Of a DNA stretch of 8,234 bases, positions 1 to 5,961 are shown one piece after another. Position 1 is the first letter of the stretch; each line of letters starts with the position of its first letter. A model generated the notes under the pieces. That model made no database searches. It saw nothing but the letters and a program-made list of their open reading frames with translations, and was not told the DNA's origin. Made by a program: the position numbers and the translations under genes. Origin of the DNA: Betaproteobacteria bacterium (GTDB lineage Bacteria; Pseudomonadota; Gammaproteobacteria; Burkholderiales; Burkholderiaceae_E); the NCBI GenBank assembly GCA_009925965.1, contig RFPW01000088.1, forward strand, positions 1 through 8,234, written 5' to 3'.

Positions 1-189
1 TTTTCGGGCTATGGTCTTCTGGCCCAGCAGTTTGTCCGCGAGGCCGTTCAGCGGTCTTCCGATTTAACGCTTGTTGAAGGCCTGCGAATGGAGGCAGATC
101 TTTCGACGCTGGCCTATCGCACGGCGGACGCTGAAGAAGGCATGCAGGCGTTTGTCGACAAGCGCAAACCCGTGTTCAGGGATCGTTGA
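1..189 (+). CDS. Enoyl-CoA hydratase/isomerase (crotonase family), C-terminal 62 residues only
   Basis: The reading frame is open from base 1 to a TGA at 187-189, and its start lies to the left of the window. The visible 62 residues match the C-terminal helices of crotonase-fold enoyl-CoA hydratases/isomerases. These run LAQQFVREAVQ, then a helix with LVEGLRMEADLSTLAYRTAD, then the family-typical end in which a Thr-x-Asp-x-Glu-Glu-Gly segment leads to AFVDKRKPVFRDR. This tail helps form the acyl-CoA pocket and trimer contacts. The oxyanion-hole and catalytic regions are outside the window, so hydratase, isomerase and hydrolase activities cannot be told apart. In this operon, hydration of an enoyl-CoA made by the downstream acyl-CoA dehydrogenase is the simplest role. 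Its stop overlaps the next start by one base (TGATG). Confidence 0.85.
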   Translation, partial: FSGYGLLAQQFVREAVQRSSDLTLVEGLRMEADLSTLAYRTADAEEGMQAFVDKRKPVFRDR

Positions 190-977
190 TGAGCAAAGGG
201 TCATGCATCGTGGTGACTGGCGCCAGTCGTGGGATTGGTGCAGCGATTGCTCAGGTGCTGGCAACGGCGGGGTATGAGATTGGATGTCTGTCTCGCTCTG
301 GCGCATTACCGGCTTTGCATGGCTCAGGTGATGACGGGAGCGATGGCATCGACGGGGCCGATGAGCTAGCCACCAGGGTGCAGGGGCGTTTGCATGCCGT
401 TGCAATGGACGTCACGGATCGGACCTCATGGGAGGCCGCTCTAGCCGCTTTGCAGGCGAAGGGTCTGAAGATCGCCGGCTTGGTCAACAACGCCGGGCTT
501 CACCTTGAGGGCCGCTCCACCGAGATTGATCTCGATCACTGGCAAACCGTGATCAACACCAATGCGACGTCGGTCCTGTTGGGATGTCAGTCTGTGTATC
601 CGCACCTGGTTCAAAACAGGGGCGGACTGATTGTGAATATTGGTTCTTTTTTCGATAAGTTGGGGGTCAAGCGCAATCTTGCCTACTGCGCCAGCAAGGC
701 GGCGGTTGGGGCGATTACCCGTTGTCTGGCGGTTGAATGGGCGGGCCAGGACATTCGCGTGCTTGATGTGGCTCCGGGCTATATCGAAACGGATCTGAAT
801 GCGGACGCGATGCGATCGGGTCCCTTGCGCGCTTATCTCGAAAAGCGAATTCCTTCGGGACGCCCCGGAACTGCATTGGATGTGGCGAACCTGGTAGGCG
901 CGCTCTATTCCAGTGGAGCCGGTTTTATGAGTGGTGAGACGCTCTATATCGATGGGGCGCAGGGCATTGCGCATTGA
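189..977 (+). CDS. Classical short-chain dehydrogenase/reductase (FabG-like), NAD(P)-dependent
   Basis: This 262-residue protein is a classical SDR oxidoreductase. It shows the cofactor-binding TGASRGIG motif at residues 10-17, NNAG at 100-103, the structural Asn near 125 (INTNAT), the catalytic Ser153 (NIGS), the catalytic YCASK (Tyr166, Lys170), and the PG motif at 196-197 after beta-6. It probably interconverts an alcohol and a ketone on an acyl-CoA or ring intermediate; the cofactor and substrate are not settled. I chose the ATG at 189 because AGGGA at 178-182 sits six bases upstream and the TGATG overlap with the preceding gene is typical of coupling; a TTG at 186 would add only one residue. 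Residues about 44-59 are rich in Gly and Asp and look like an extra surface loop after beta-2. A 3-oxoacyl-ACP reductase is possible but less likely in a catabolic operon. Confidence 0.93.
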   Translation: MSKGSCIVVTGASRGIGAAIAQVLATAGYEIGCLSRSGALPALHGSGDDGSDGIDGADELATRVQGRLHAVAMDVTDRTSWEAALAALQAKGLKIAGLVNNAGLHLEGRSTEIDLDHWQTVINTNATSVLLGCQSVYPHLVQNRGGLIVNIGSFFDKLGVKRNLAYCASKAAVGAITRCLAVEWAGQDIRVLDVAPGYIETDLNADAMRSGPLRAYLEKRIPSGRPGTALDVANLVGALYSSGAGFMSGETLYIDGAQGIAH

Positions 978-982
978 GGTGA
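976..982 (+). promoter_or_regulatory. Strong ribosome binding site for the acyl-CoA dehydrogenase
   Basis: GAGGTGA is a near-complete match to the 16S rRNA anti-Shine-Dalgarno sequence. It lies five bases before the ATG at 988 and overlaps the stop codon of the SDR gene. It is the best site in the operon, which suggests that the dehydrogenase is translated well independently of coupling. Confidence 0.75.
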
Positions 983-987
983 TTTGA

Positions 988-2160
988 ATGAACGTTCTAC
1001 AGCGTCTGGATGATCGGCTGAAGCTTGCGCAAGAGGAGCGGATGCTTCTCGAGAGCGTGCGTCAGTTGTCGCGTGACAAGATTGCGCCGCGCGCCGAACA
1101 CTACGACCGCCAGGGTGAGTTTCCCTGGGATAACGTCCACGCGATCAATGCGCTGGGCCTAAACGCGATGTTTGTTCCCGAAGCCTACGGTGGGGCGCCG
1201 TTGAGTTTCAACGCGTATCTGGCTTGCGTGCGCGAAATCAGCCAGGCCTGCGCGTCAACGGGCATCATTTGGGCGACCAACTATCACGGTATGAAGCCGT
1301 TGATTGATTGGGGGACCGAGACGCAAAAGCAGCGGTTTCTGCCCCGTATCGCGGAAGGTGGACTCGGTGCACTGGCCATTACGGAGCCGGGCGCAGGTTC
1401 CGACGCGACCGGCATGCGGACAACGTTTCGCGAGGAAGGGGATGAAATCGTAATCAATGGTGGAAAGACCTTCATCACGAACGGTGATGTCGCCGACCTT
1501 TATCTGCTCTTCGGGAAATGGGACGGTATCGTCGGTGCGAAGGAATCCATTTCTGTATTGATTCTGGAAAAAGGAACGCCAGGCCTCTCGGTTGTTCGTC
1601 TTGAGGACAAAATGGGTACCCGTGCCTCGAGCACGGCGACACTGGCGTTCGATCAGTGCCGGGTGCCCCGGGACCACCTCATCGGCGAGCCAGGCGATGG
1701 CTTGAAGATCCTGTTTGCGTCCTTGAACAAGTCCCGTCCAAGCGTGGCAGCACATGCACTCGGGATTGCCCGCGCGGCGTTTGAAGATGCCATTGCTTAC
1801 ATCAATGATCGACGGCAATCTGGCCGGCGGATACTCGAATTTCAGGGCATTCAGTTCATGGTGGCTGACTTGGCGGCGGATCTCGCGTTGGTTGAATCCT
1901 GGCTCTGGCAGATCGGGGAGCGGGTTGAGGCGGGTGAAACCGACTTTGGCATCGAAGCGTCGATTCTGAAATTGCGCGCCTCCGATCTGGCGATGCGTGC
2001 GAGTACGGACGCGGTCCAACTACTTGGCGGTTACGGCTACTGCAAGGATTACCGGGTCGAGCGGCTCATGCGCGACGCCAAAATCACCCAGATTTGGGAA
2101 GGTACCAATCAGGTTCACCGGCAACTGATTGGCCGTAGTTTTCTGACAAAACAACCATAG
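988..2160 (+). CDS. Acyl-CoA dehydrogenase (FAD-dependent, short/branched-chain type)
   Basis: At 390 residues this is the usual length for a soluble tetrameric acyl-CoA dehydrogenase, which makes a trans-2-enoyl-CoA and passes electrons to electron-transfer flavoprotein. The N-terminal helical domain covers about 1-125. The FAD-contacting signature ITEPGAGSDATG is at 131-142, followed by the beta domain with FITNG at 162-166. The C-terminal helical domain carries QLLGGYGYCKDY (344-355) and RLMRDAKITQIWEGTNQVHR. Glu371 in IWEGT is at the catalytic-base position of short-chain, branched-chain and glutaryl-type enzymes, rather than the long-chain or isovaleryl arrangement. Chain-length specificity cannot be read with confidence. 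Electron-transfer flavoprotein genes are not in the window. The enzyme should feed the crotonase upstream and the hydroxyacyl-CoA dehydrogenase downstream. Confidence 0.95.
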   Translation: MNVLQRLDDRLKLAQEERMLLESVRQLSRDKIAPRAEHYDRQGEFPWDNVHAINALGLNAMFVPEAYGGAPLSFNAYLACVREISQACASTGIIWATNYHGMKPLIDWGTETQKQRFLPRIAEGGLGALAITEPGAGSDATGMRTTFREEGDEIVINGGKTFITNGDVADLYLLFGKWDGIVGAKESISVLILEKGTPGLSVVRLEDKMGTRASSTATLAFDQCRVPRDHLIGEPGDGLKILFASLNKSRPSVAAHALGIARAAFEDAIAYINDRRQSGRRILEFQGIQFMVADLAADLALVESWLWQIGERVEAGETDFGIEASILKLRASDLAMRASTDAVQLLGGYGYCKDYRVERLMRDAKITQIWEGTNQVHRQLIGRSFLTKQP

Positions 2161-2186
2161 CCATCAATCGGCTATCCAAAAGCTTC

Positions 2187-2192
2187 AGGGGA
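2187..2192 (+). promoter_or_regulatory. Ribosome binding site that supports a TTG start
   Basis: AGGGGA lies five bases before the TTG at 2198. It decides the start of the hydroxyacyl-CoA dehydrogenase gene, because the next in-frame ATG (codon 15) falls inside the dinucleotide-binding glycine motif and would destroy it. Confidence 0.7.
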
Positions 2193-2197
2193 CAATC

Positions 2198-3073
2198 TTG
2201 AGTCAAATTAGAACGATTGGGGTGGCTGGGTGCGGAACGATGGGGGCGGGTATTGCGATCGTCGCAGCGCGTGCGGGCTTTCGAACGAGGGTTTTCGATG
2301 TCCGCCAGGACGCGTTGGCTCGAGCTAGGGAACAGACCGAGGGGTTTCTGCGCAAGTCGGTTGAACGCGGCAAGTTGGCTGCCGACGCGTTGCCCCAAAT
2401 CATGGCGCAATGGTCTGCTACGACCCAGCTGGCAGATTTGGCGGATTGTGACCTCGTGATCGAGGCGGTTTTCGAGAGCCTCGACGTCAAGCACGAATTG
2501 TTTAGTCAACTGAACACGATCTGCCCGGAACATACGATCTTTGCGAGCAATACCTCCACGATTTCGATCACCGAAATTGCCGGGGGATCTGGACGGGCTG
2601 ACCGTTTTGTTGGCATGCACTTTTGTTTGCCCGCGCAGCTCATGAAGCTGGTAGAGATGTCGCCCGGCCTGAACACCAGTGAAGCCACCTTTCAGCAGGC
2701 TTGGGCCGTGTGTCAAGCGCTTGGGCAGAAGCCCGTGAAAACGCAGGACAGTCCCGGTTTTATCCTGAATTACTTTCTGATCCCCTTCAATAACGACGCC
2801 ATTCGGTTGGTCGAACAGGGTGTCGCCGAGGCGGCTGATATTGATCTGGCAATCAAGGCGGCGATGGGGTATCCGATGGGGCCACTCGAGCTGCTGGATC
2901 TCGTTGGAATGGATACGCAAAAACTGCTTTGCGAGGCGATGCATGGGTTAACGCACGAGCCGCGGGCCGCATGCCCACCACTGGTCCGACGTATGATCGC
3001 TGCAGGGCACCTGGGTAAAAAGACCGGGCGTGGATTCCATGTCTACGCCGATCGCAAGATTTTTGGAGCCTGA
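2198..3073 (+). CDS. 3-hydroxyacyl-CoA dehydrogenase (full-length, TTG start)
   Basis: This 291-residue, two-domain NAD-dependent enzyme of the HAD/Hbd family oxidises 3-hydroxyacyl-CoA to 3-oxoacyl-CoA. The Rossmann domain begins with GCGTMG at 11-16 and has Asp34 at the end of beta-2 for the NAD ribose. SNTSTI is at 117-122. The catalytic His141 (GMHF) and Glu153 (KLVE) form the expected dyad 12 residues apart, and Asn191 in DSPGFILN is present. The C-terminal dimerisation domain contains EGVAEAADIDLAIKAAMGYP, GPLELLDLVGMD and the closing GKKTGRGFHVY. One departure is that the usual HFFNP reads HFCLP, so the conserved Asn is a Leu (144), which may reflect an unusual acyl group. The TTG start is supported by AGGGGA and by the Rossmann motif. 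A gap of 37 bases, the longest in the operon, separates it from the preceding gene; I see no promoter in it. Confidence 0.94.
   Translation: MSQIRTIGVAGCGTMGAGIAIVAARAGFRTRVFDVRQDALARAREQTEGFLRKSVERGKLAADALPQIMAQWSATTQLADLADCDLVIEAVFESLDVKHELFSQLNTICPEHTIFASNTSTISITEIAGGSGRADRFVGMHFCLPAQLMKLVEMSPGLNTSEATFQQAWAVCQALGQKPVKTQDSPGFILNYFLIPFNNDAIRLVEQGVAEAADIDLAIKAAMGYPMGPLELLDLVGMDTQKLLCEAMHGLTHEPRAACPPLVRRMIAAGHLGKKTGRGFHVYADRKIFGA
3065..3068 (+). promoter_or_regulatory. Ribosome binding site that selects the start at 3078
   Basis: GGAG lies nine bases before the ATG at 3078, inside the last codons of the preceding gene. It favours this ATG over the in-frame ATG at 3030, which would overlap the upstream gene by 44 bases and add 16 residues with no family resemblance. 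Confidence 0.55.
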
Positions 3074-3077
3074 CCCC

Positions 3078-3731
3078 ATGACGACTTATCGAATCATTCA
3101 GTCCGGGCCAAGCGCTTCATTCCCAGTCCCTCATCCGCTCATCGCACGGGCTGACAGGCAAGGCGATGCCTGGATCGTCGTGGGCCTTGGTGCCGGCTAC
3201 GCTTATCGCGCCCATCAGGCAGCCACCCGTTCGGCGCCCTTTGTGGCGATTGAACTGGGCACGGAGTGCCTCGGCGTTCACACCGACGAGTCCCGCGACG
3301 CAGAGGGAAGTAACGTGGTTGGCTTTGCCCGATTTCGACTCGGCAAGGGCGATCCAACGCCTTTAGTCGAGGTCGTTCGTCAACCTGGCACTAGCCCTGC
3401 AGCGCTTGAGGCGGCCCGCGAGGTATTCGAGTCCGCAGGGCTCAAAGTCGCTGTTTGTGGGGATTTTCCGGGACGGATCGTGAACCGGCTGATTCGCCCT
3501 TATTTCAACGATACCTTGCGCCGTCTGGACGAAGGCCTCGCGACCGCAGCTGATCTGGATATGACCCTCTGCCTTGGATTGGGCTACCCCGAGGGTCCGA
3601 TCACACTACTCGAGCGGACTGGTCTGGCCGAACATCATGATGTCTCGGAGGCCTTGCATGTCGCGCTCGGTCAAGAACCGTATGTGCCAGCCCGCCGCGC
3701 CCAAGTCGCCAAACAGCGGACTGAACGCTGA
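3078..3731 (+). CDS. Degenerate 3-hydroxyacyl-CoA dehydrogenase-like protein (C-terminal domain retained)
   Basis: This 217-residue protein resembles the second half of a 3-hydroxyacyl-CoA dehydrogenase. The stretch PLVEVVRQPGTS (95-106), the helix AAREVFESAGLKVAVC, the DFPGRIVNRL segment with Asn136 and the DEGLATAADLDM...GLGYPEGPITLLERTGL block (151-183) follow the canonical order. The N-terminal part is much too short for the normal Rossmann domain, though GLGAG at 36-40 and FVAIELG at 55-61 could be a remnant of one. The segment equivalent to the catalytic GMHFF reads GFARF, so the catalytic His is absent, while the Glu of the LVE motif (Glu98) remains. A normal dehydrogenase activity is therefore doubtful. 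It starts four bases after the full-length enzyme, so a partner subunit or a CoA-binding accessory protein is plausible, but unproven. It is an intact frame with conserved blocks, not an obvious pseudogene. Confidence 0.85.
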   Translation: MTTYRIIQSGPSASFPVPHPLIARADRQGDAWIVVGLGAGYAYRAHQAATRSAPFVAIELGTECLGVHTDESRDAEGSNVVGFARFRLGKGDPTPLVEVVRQPGTSPAALEAAREVFESAGLKVAVCGDFPGRIVNRLIRPYFNDTLRRLDEGLATAADLDMTLCLGLGYPEGPITLLERTGLAEHHDVSEALHVALGQEPYVPARRAQVAKQRTER

Positions 3732-4885
3732 TGAGTCGTCCGGAGAATCGTCCTCTGAGTCAACCTCTGACTCGCCCCCTGAGCGGCGTTCGGGTTCTGG
3801 ACTTCAGTACGCTGTTGCCGGGCCCGATGTGCACGCTGTTGCTTGCTGAGGCTGGGGCGGAGGTCATCAAAATTGAGCGCCCAGGTCAGGGCGATGAGAT
3901 GCGAACCTATGCGCCGAGTTTTGGATCAGACAGCGTTAATTTTGGATTATTGAATCGTGCGAAAAAATCGATAGTTCTGGATCTGAAACAGGCTTCGGGG
4001 CGTGATCAGGCGATCGCACTCGTGCGGGATGCCGATATTCTCGTCGAGCAGTTTCGTGCGGGGGTGATGCAGCGCCTCGGCCTGGGGTACGACACCCTGA
4101 GCGTGATCCATCCGGGGTTGATTTATTGTTCGATTTCGGGGTTTGGGCAGGACGGTCCGCTTGCACAAGTGGCGGCCCATGACCTGAACTATCTTGCCGA
4201 GGCGGGCATGCTGAGCCTGACCGCAGGCCATGATGGTGCCCCGGGATTGCCGCCAGCGCTCATCGCAGATCTTGCGGGTGGGGCCTACCCGGCGATGATG
4301 AATATTCTGTTGGCCCTGCGTCAGCGAGATTCGACAGGCCGTGGTTGTCACCTCGATATCGCGATGGCCGACCATCTGTTCCCGCTCATGTACTGGGGAT
4401 TGGGCAATGGGTTTTCGTCCGGGTCCTGGCCGACGCCGGGTTCAGACCTTGTTACGGGGGCGAGCCCGCGTTACCAGGTTTATCAAACGCTCGACGGCCA
4501 GTACCTCGCGTGTGCGCCGCTCGAGGAAAAGTTTTGGATTCAATTTCTCGACTGTATCGGCGCTCCCGAGTTGCGCGACGATACGACCGACCCAGCTGCC
4601 ACGGTCAAGGCCATCGCCGCGATCATCGCGACACGAGCCCAGGACGACTGGTTAGCTCAATTTCATGGGAGGGACGTCTGTGTCGCGCCAGTAAGATCGC
4701 TCGAAGAGGCCGTCAAGCATCCCCATTTCCAGCATCGTGGTCTTTTTTCAGCAAAACTCGATGATGGTTCGGGTCGGCAGATTCCCGCGCTTCCGGTCCC
4801 GATCGACCGCCAGTTTCGGGGCGATGCCCCGGCGCAAGGCTATCCGAGCCTGGGTGAGGACCAAAAGCTGTTTGAATCGTCATGA
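3731..4885 (+). CDS. CaiB/BaiF-fold CoA enzyme, probable alpha-methylacyl-CoA racemase
   Basis: This 384-residue protein belongs to the class III CoA-transferase/racemase family (interlocked dimers). It shows the N-terminal LSGVRVLDFSTLLPGPMCTLLLAEAGAEVIKIE-type Rossmann-like segment (17-49), GRDQAIALV and DILVEQFRAGVMQRLGLGY (102-120), ISGFGQDGP (135-143) and the C-terminal PVRSLEEAVKHPHF. Recalled against Mycobacterium tuberculosis Mcr, all three reported catalytic residues have counterparts: His150 in AAHDLNY (His126), Asp180 in IADLAGG (Asp156) and Glu265 in APLEEKF (Glu241). Transferases such as formyl-CoA transferase keep the Asp but not this His/Glu set. A racemase that makes the (2S)-methyl epimer for the acyl-CoA dehydrogenase fits the operon; CoA transfer remains the alternative. 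The start codon overlaps the preceding stop (TGATG), and no strong ribosome binding site is seen, so coupling is likely. Residues 7-18 are a threefold Pro-Leu-Ser/Thr repeat ahead of the domain. Confidence 0.9.
   Translation: MSRPENRPLSQPLTRPLSGVRVLDFSTLLPGPMCTLLLAEAGAEVIKIERPGQGDEMRTYAPSFGSDSVNFGLLNRAKKSIVLDLKQASGRDQAIALVRDADILVEQFRAGVMQRLGLGYDTLSVIHPGLIYCSISGFGQDGPLAQVAAHDLNYLAEAGMLSLTAGHDGAPGLPPALIADLAGGAYPAMMNILLALRQRDSTGRGCHLDIAMADHLFPLMYWGLGNGFSSGSWPTPGSDLVTGASPRYQVYQTLDGQYLACAPLEEKFWIQFLDCIGAPELRDDTTDPAATVKAIAAIIATRAQDDWLAQFHGRDVCVAPVRSLEEAVKHPHFQHRGLFSAKLDDGSGRQIPALPVPIDRQFRGDAPAQGYPSLGEDQKLFESS
3749..3784 (+). repeat. Three imperfect 12-base tandem repeats at the start of the CaiB-fold gene
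   Basis: The units are CGTCCTCTGAGT, CAACCTCTGACT and CGCCCCCTGAGC, which encode RPLS, QPLT and RPLS. They make a short, proline-rich N-terminal extension before the conserved domain, which begins at about residue 17. In-frame 12-base duplication is the simple explanation. Confidence 0.6.
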
Positions 4886-5961
4886 AAGCCGTCATGGTCC
4901 GGTCCTTTGGTTCGATCGGTTCTCTTGGATCAAACGATTCACCAGGCTTGCATCGAGTCGAATCCTGCAAGGATCTCAGCCCTGGTCCCGGGGAGGTGTT
5001 GATCGATGTGCACGCAGCAGCGGTCAACTATCCGGACCTACTGGTCATGAGCGGGCGGTACCAGATCTTGCCGCCGTTTCCCTTTACACCGGGCAAGGAT
5101 GCAGCCGGGGTGGTGCGTGCGATTGGGCCAGCAATTGGGCACGCGAATCCATCCGAGGCCTCATCATCTATCTCGTTTGCGGGTCCGCCATCACGATCAG
5201 TCCGTCTCGGGGATCGTGTCGTCGTTCAGCTTGAACACGGCGGTTATGCCAGTCAGGTTTGCGCACCATCTGCCTGGGTTCATCCGATCCCTGACGCCAT
5301 GTCGTTTGTCGATGCGGCGGCGATGGGTCTTGTTTATCAAACGGCCTATTTTGCGCTGGTCGATCGTGGGCAGTTTCGCCGCAATGAAACGGTGCTGGTC
5401 ACGGGCGCGGCTGGCGGAGTCGGACTGGCAGCCGTCCAGATCGCCAAAGGGTTGGGTGCACGCGTGCTGGCCGCTGTCAATACGCCCCTGCAGGCGGACG
5501 TGGTGCGACAGCACGGTGCCGACGCCGTGATCGATCTCGCTCAACCGGATCTTCGCGAAAGCCTGCGCAAGCAGGTTTATTCGGCCAATGCAGGACATGG
5601 TGCCGACGTGGTCCTCGATACCCTGGGCGGTGATGTGTTCGATGGTGCGCTGCGCGCGCTCGCCTGGTGTGGCCGGATTGTCGTCATCGGGTTTGCCGCG
5701 GGGCGGATCCCCGAGATCAAAGCGAATTACCTGCTGGTCAAAAACATTACCGCCAGTGGTTTGCAGTGGAGCGATTATCGGGAGCGAACCCCCGACCGGG
5801 TCGCCGAGGTGCAGCACGAACTGATGCAACTTTACACACGGGGCGTCATTCGACCTCATGTCATGCAAGCGTTTCCGCTAGAGCAGTTTGAGCAGGCGCT
5901 TGGGCTTGTGTCGACTGGGCAGGCGGTGGGCAAAGTGGTGTTGACCATGGGGCAACCATGA
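4882..5961 (+). CDS. Zinc-free MDR oxidoreductase (quinone oxidoreductase/enoyl reductase type)
   Basis: This 359-residue medium-chain dehydrogenase/reductase has the GroES-like N-terminal domain with AAAVNYPDLLVMSGRYQ (45-61) and PFTPGKDAAGVV (67-78), then the cofactor motif VTGAAGGVGLAAVQIAK (173-189) and GADVVLDTLGG (240-250). The Tyr-Pro-Asp in place of a Cys/His ligand and the lack of a structural cysteine cluster point to the zinc-independent quinone oxidoreductase/enoyl reductase group, which commonly uses NADPH to reduce activated C=C bonds or quinones. Family members are usually around 325-340 residues. The extra length sits in a Ser/Gly-rich stretch at 10-22 and in a loop at about 84-107 between AIG and LGDRVV. 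It overlaps the CaiB-fold gene by four bases (ATGA), and no good ribosome binding site lies at normal distance, so translation is probably coupled. It may reduce a double bond that blocks beta-oxidation. Confidence 0.92.
   Translation: MKAVMVRSFGSIGSLGSNDSPGLHRVESCKDLSPGPGEVLIDVHAAAVNYPDLLVMSGRYQILPPFPFTPGKDAAGVVRAIGPAIGHANPSEASSSISFAGPPSRSVRLGDRVVVQLEHGGYASQVCAPSAWVHPIPDAMSFVDAAAMGLVYQTAYFALVDRGQFRRNETVLVTGAAGGVGLAAVQIAKGLGARVLAAVNTPLQADVVRQHGADAVIDLAQPDLRESLRKQVYSANAGHGADVVLDTLGGDVFDGALRALAWCGRIVVIGFAAGRIPEIKANYLLVKNITASGLQWSDYRERTPDRVAEVQHELMQLYTRGVIRPHVMQAFPLEQFEQALGLVSTGQAVGKVVLTMGQP

Noticed and set aside
441..974. Open frame of 177 codons on the minus strand within the SDR gene
   Set aside because: It is the antisense of a complete SDR with all catalytic motifs, and its sequence has no protein-family resemblance.
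1255..2019. Open frame of 254 codons on the minus strand within the acyl-CoA dehydrogenase gene
   Set aside because: No recognisable domain, and the opposite strand encodes a complete acyl-CoA dehydrogenase with both signatures.
2161..2197. Possible internal promoter in the longest gap of the operon
   Set aside because: No convincing -35/-10 pair can be seen in 37 bases; only the ribosome binding site is supported.
2084..2944. Long open frame of 286 codons on the minus strand opposite the acyl-CoA dehydrogenase end and the HAD gene
   Set aside because: It lies entirely opposite clearly recognisable genes and shows no family motif. Antisense open frames are common in GC-rich coding DNA.
3030..3077. 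Longer start for the HAD-like protein
   Set aside because: It would overlap the full-length HAD gene by 44 bases, and the added residues match nothing; GGAG at 3065-3068 supports the ATG at 3078.
3078..3731. Pseudogene interpretation of the HAD-like frame
   Set aside because: There is no frameshift or internal stop, and the conserved C-terminal blocks are intact, so a functional divergent protein is the better reading.
5197..5868. Open frame of 223 codons on the minus strand within the MDR gene
   Set aside because: Antisense to a well-supported enzyme, with no motif and no ribosome binding site that stands out.
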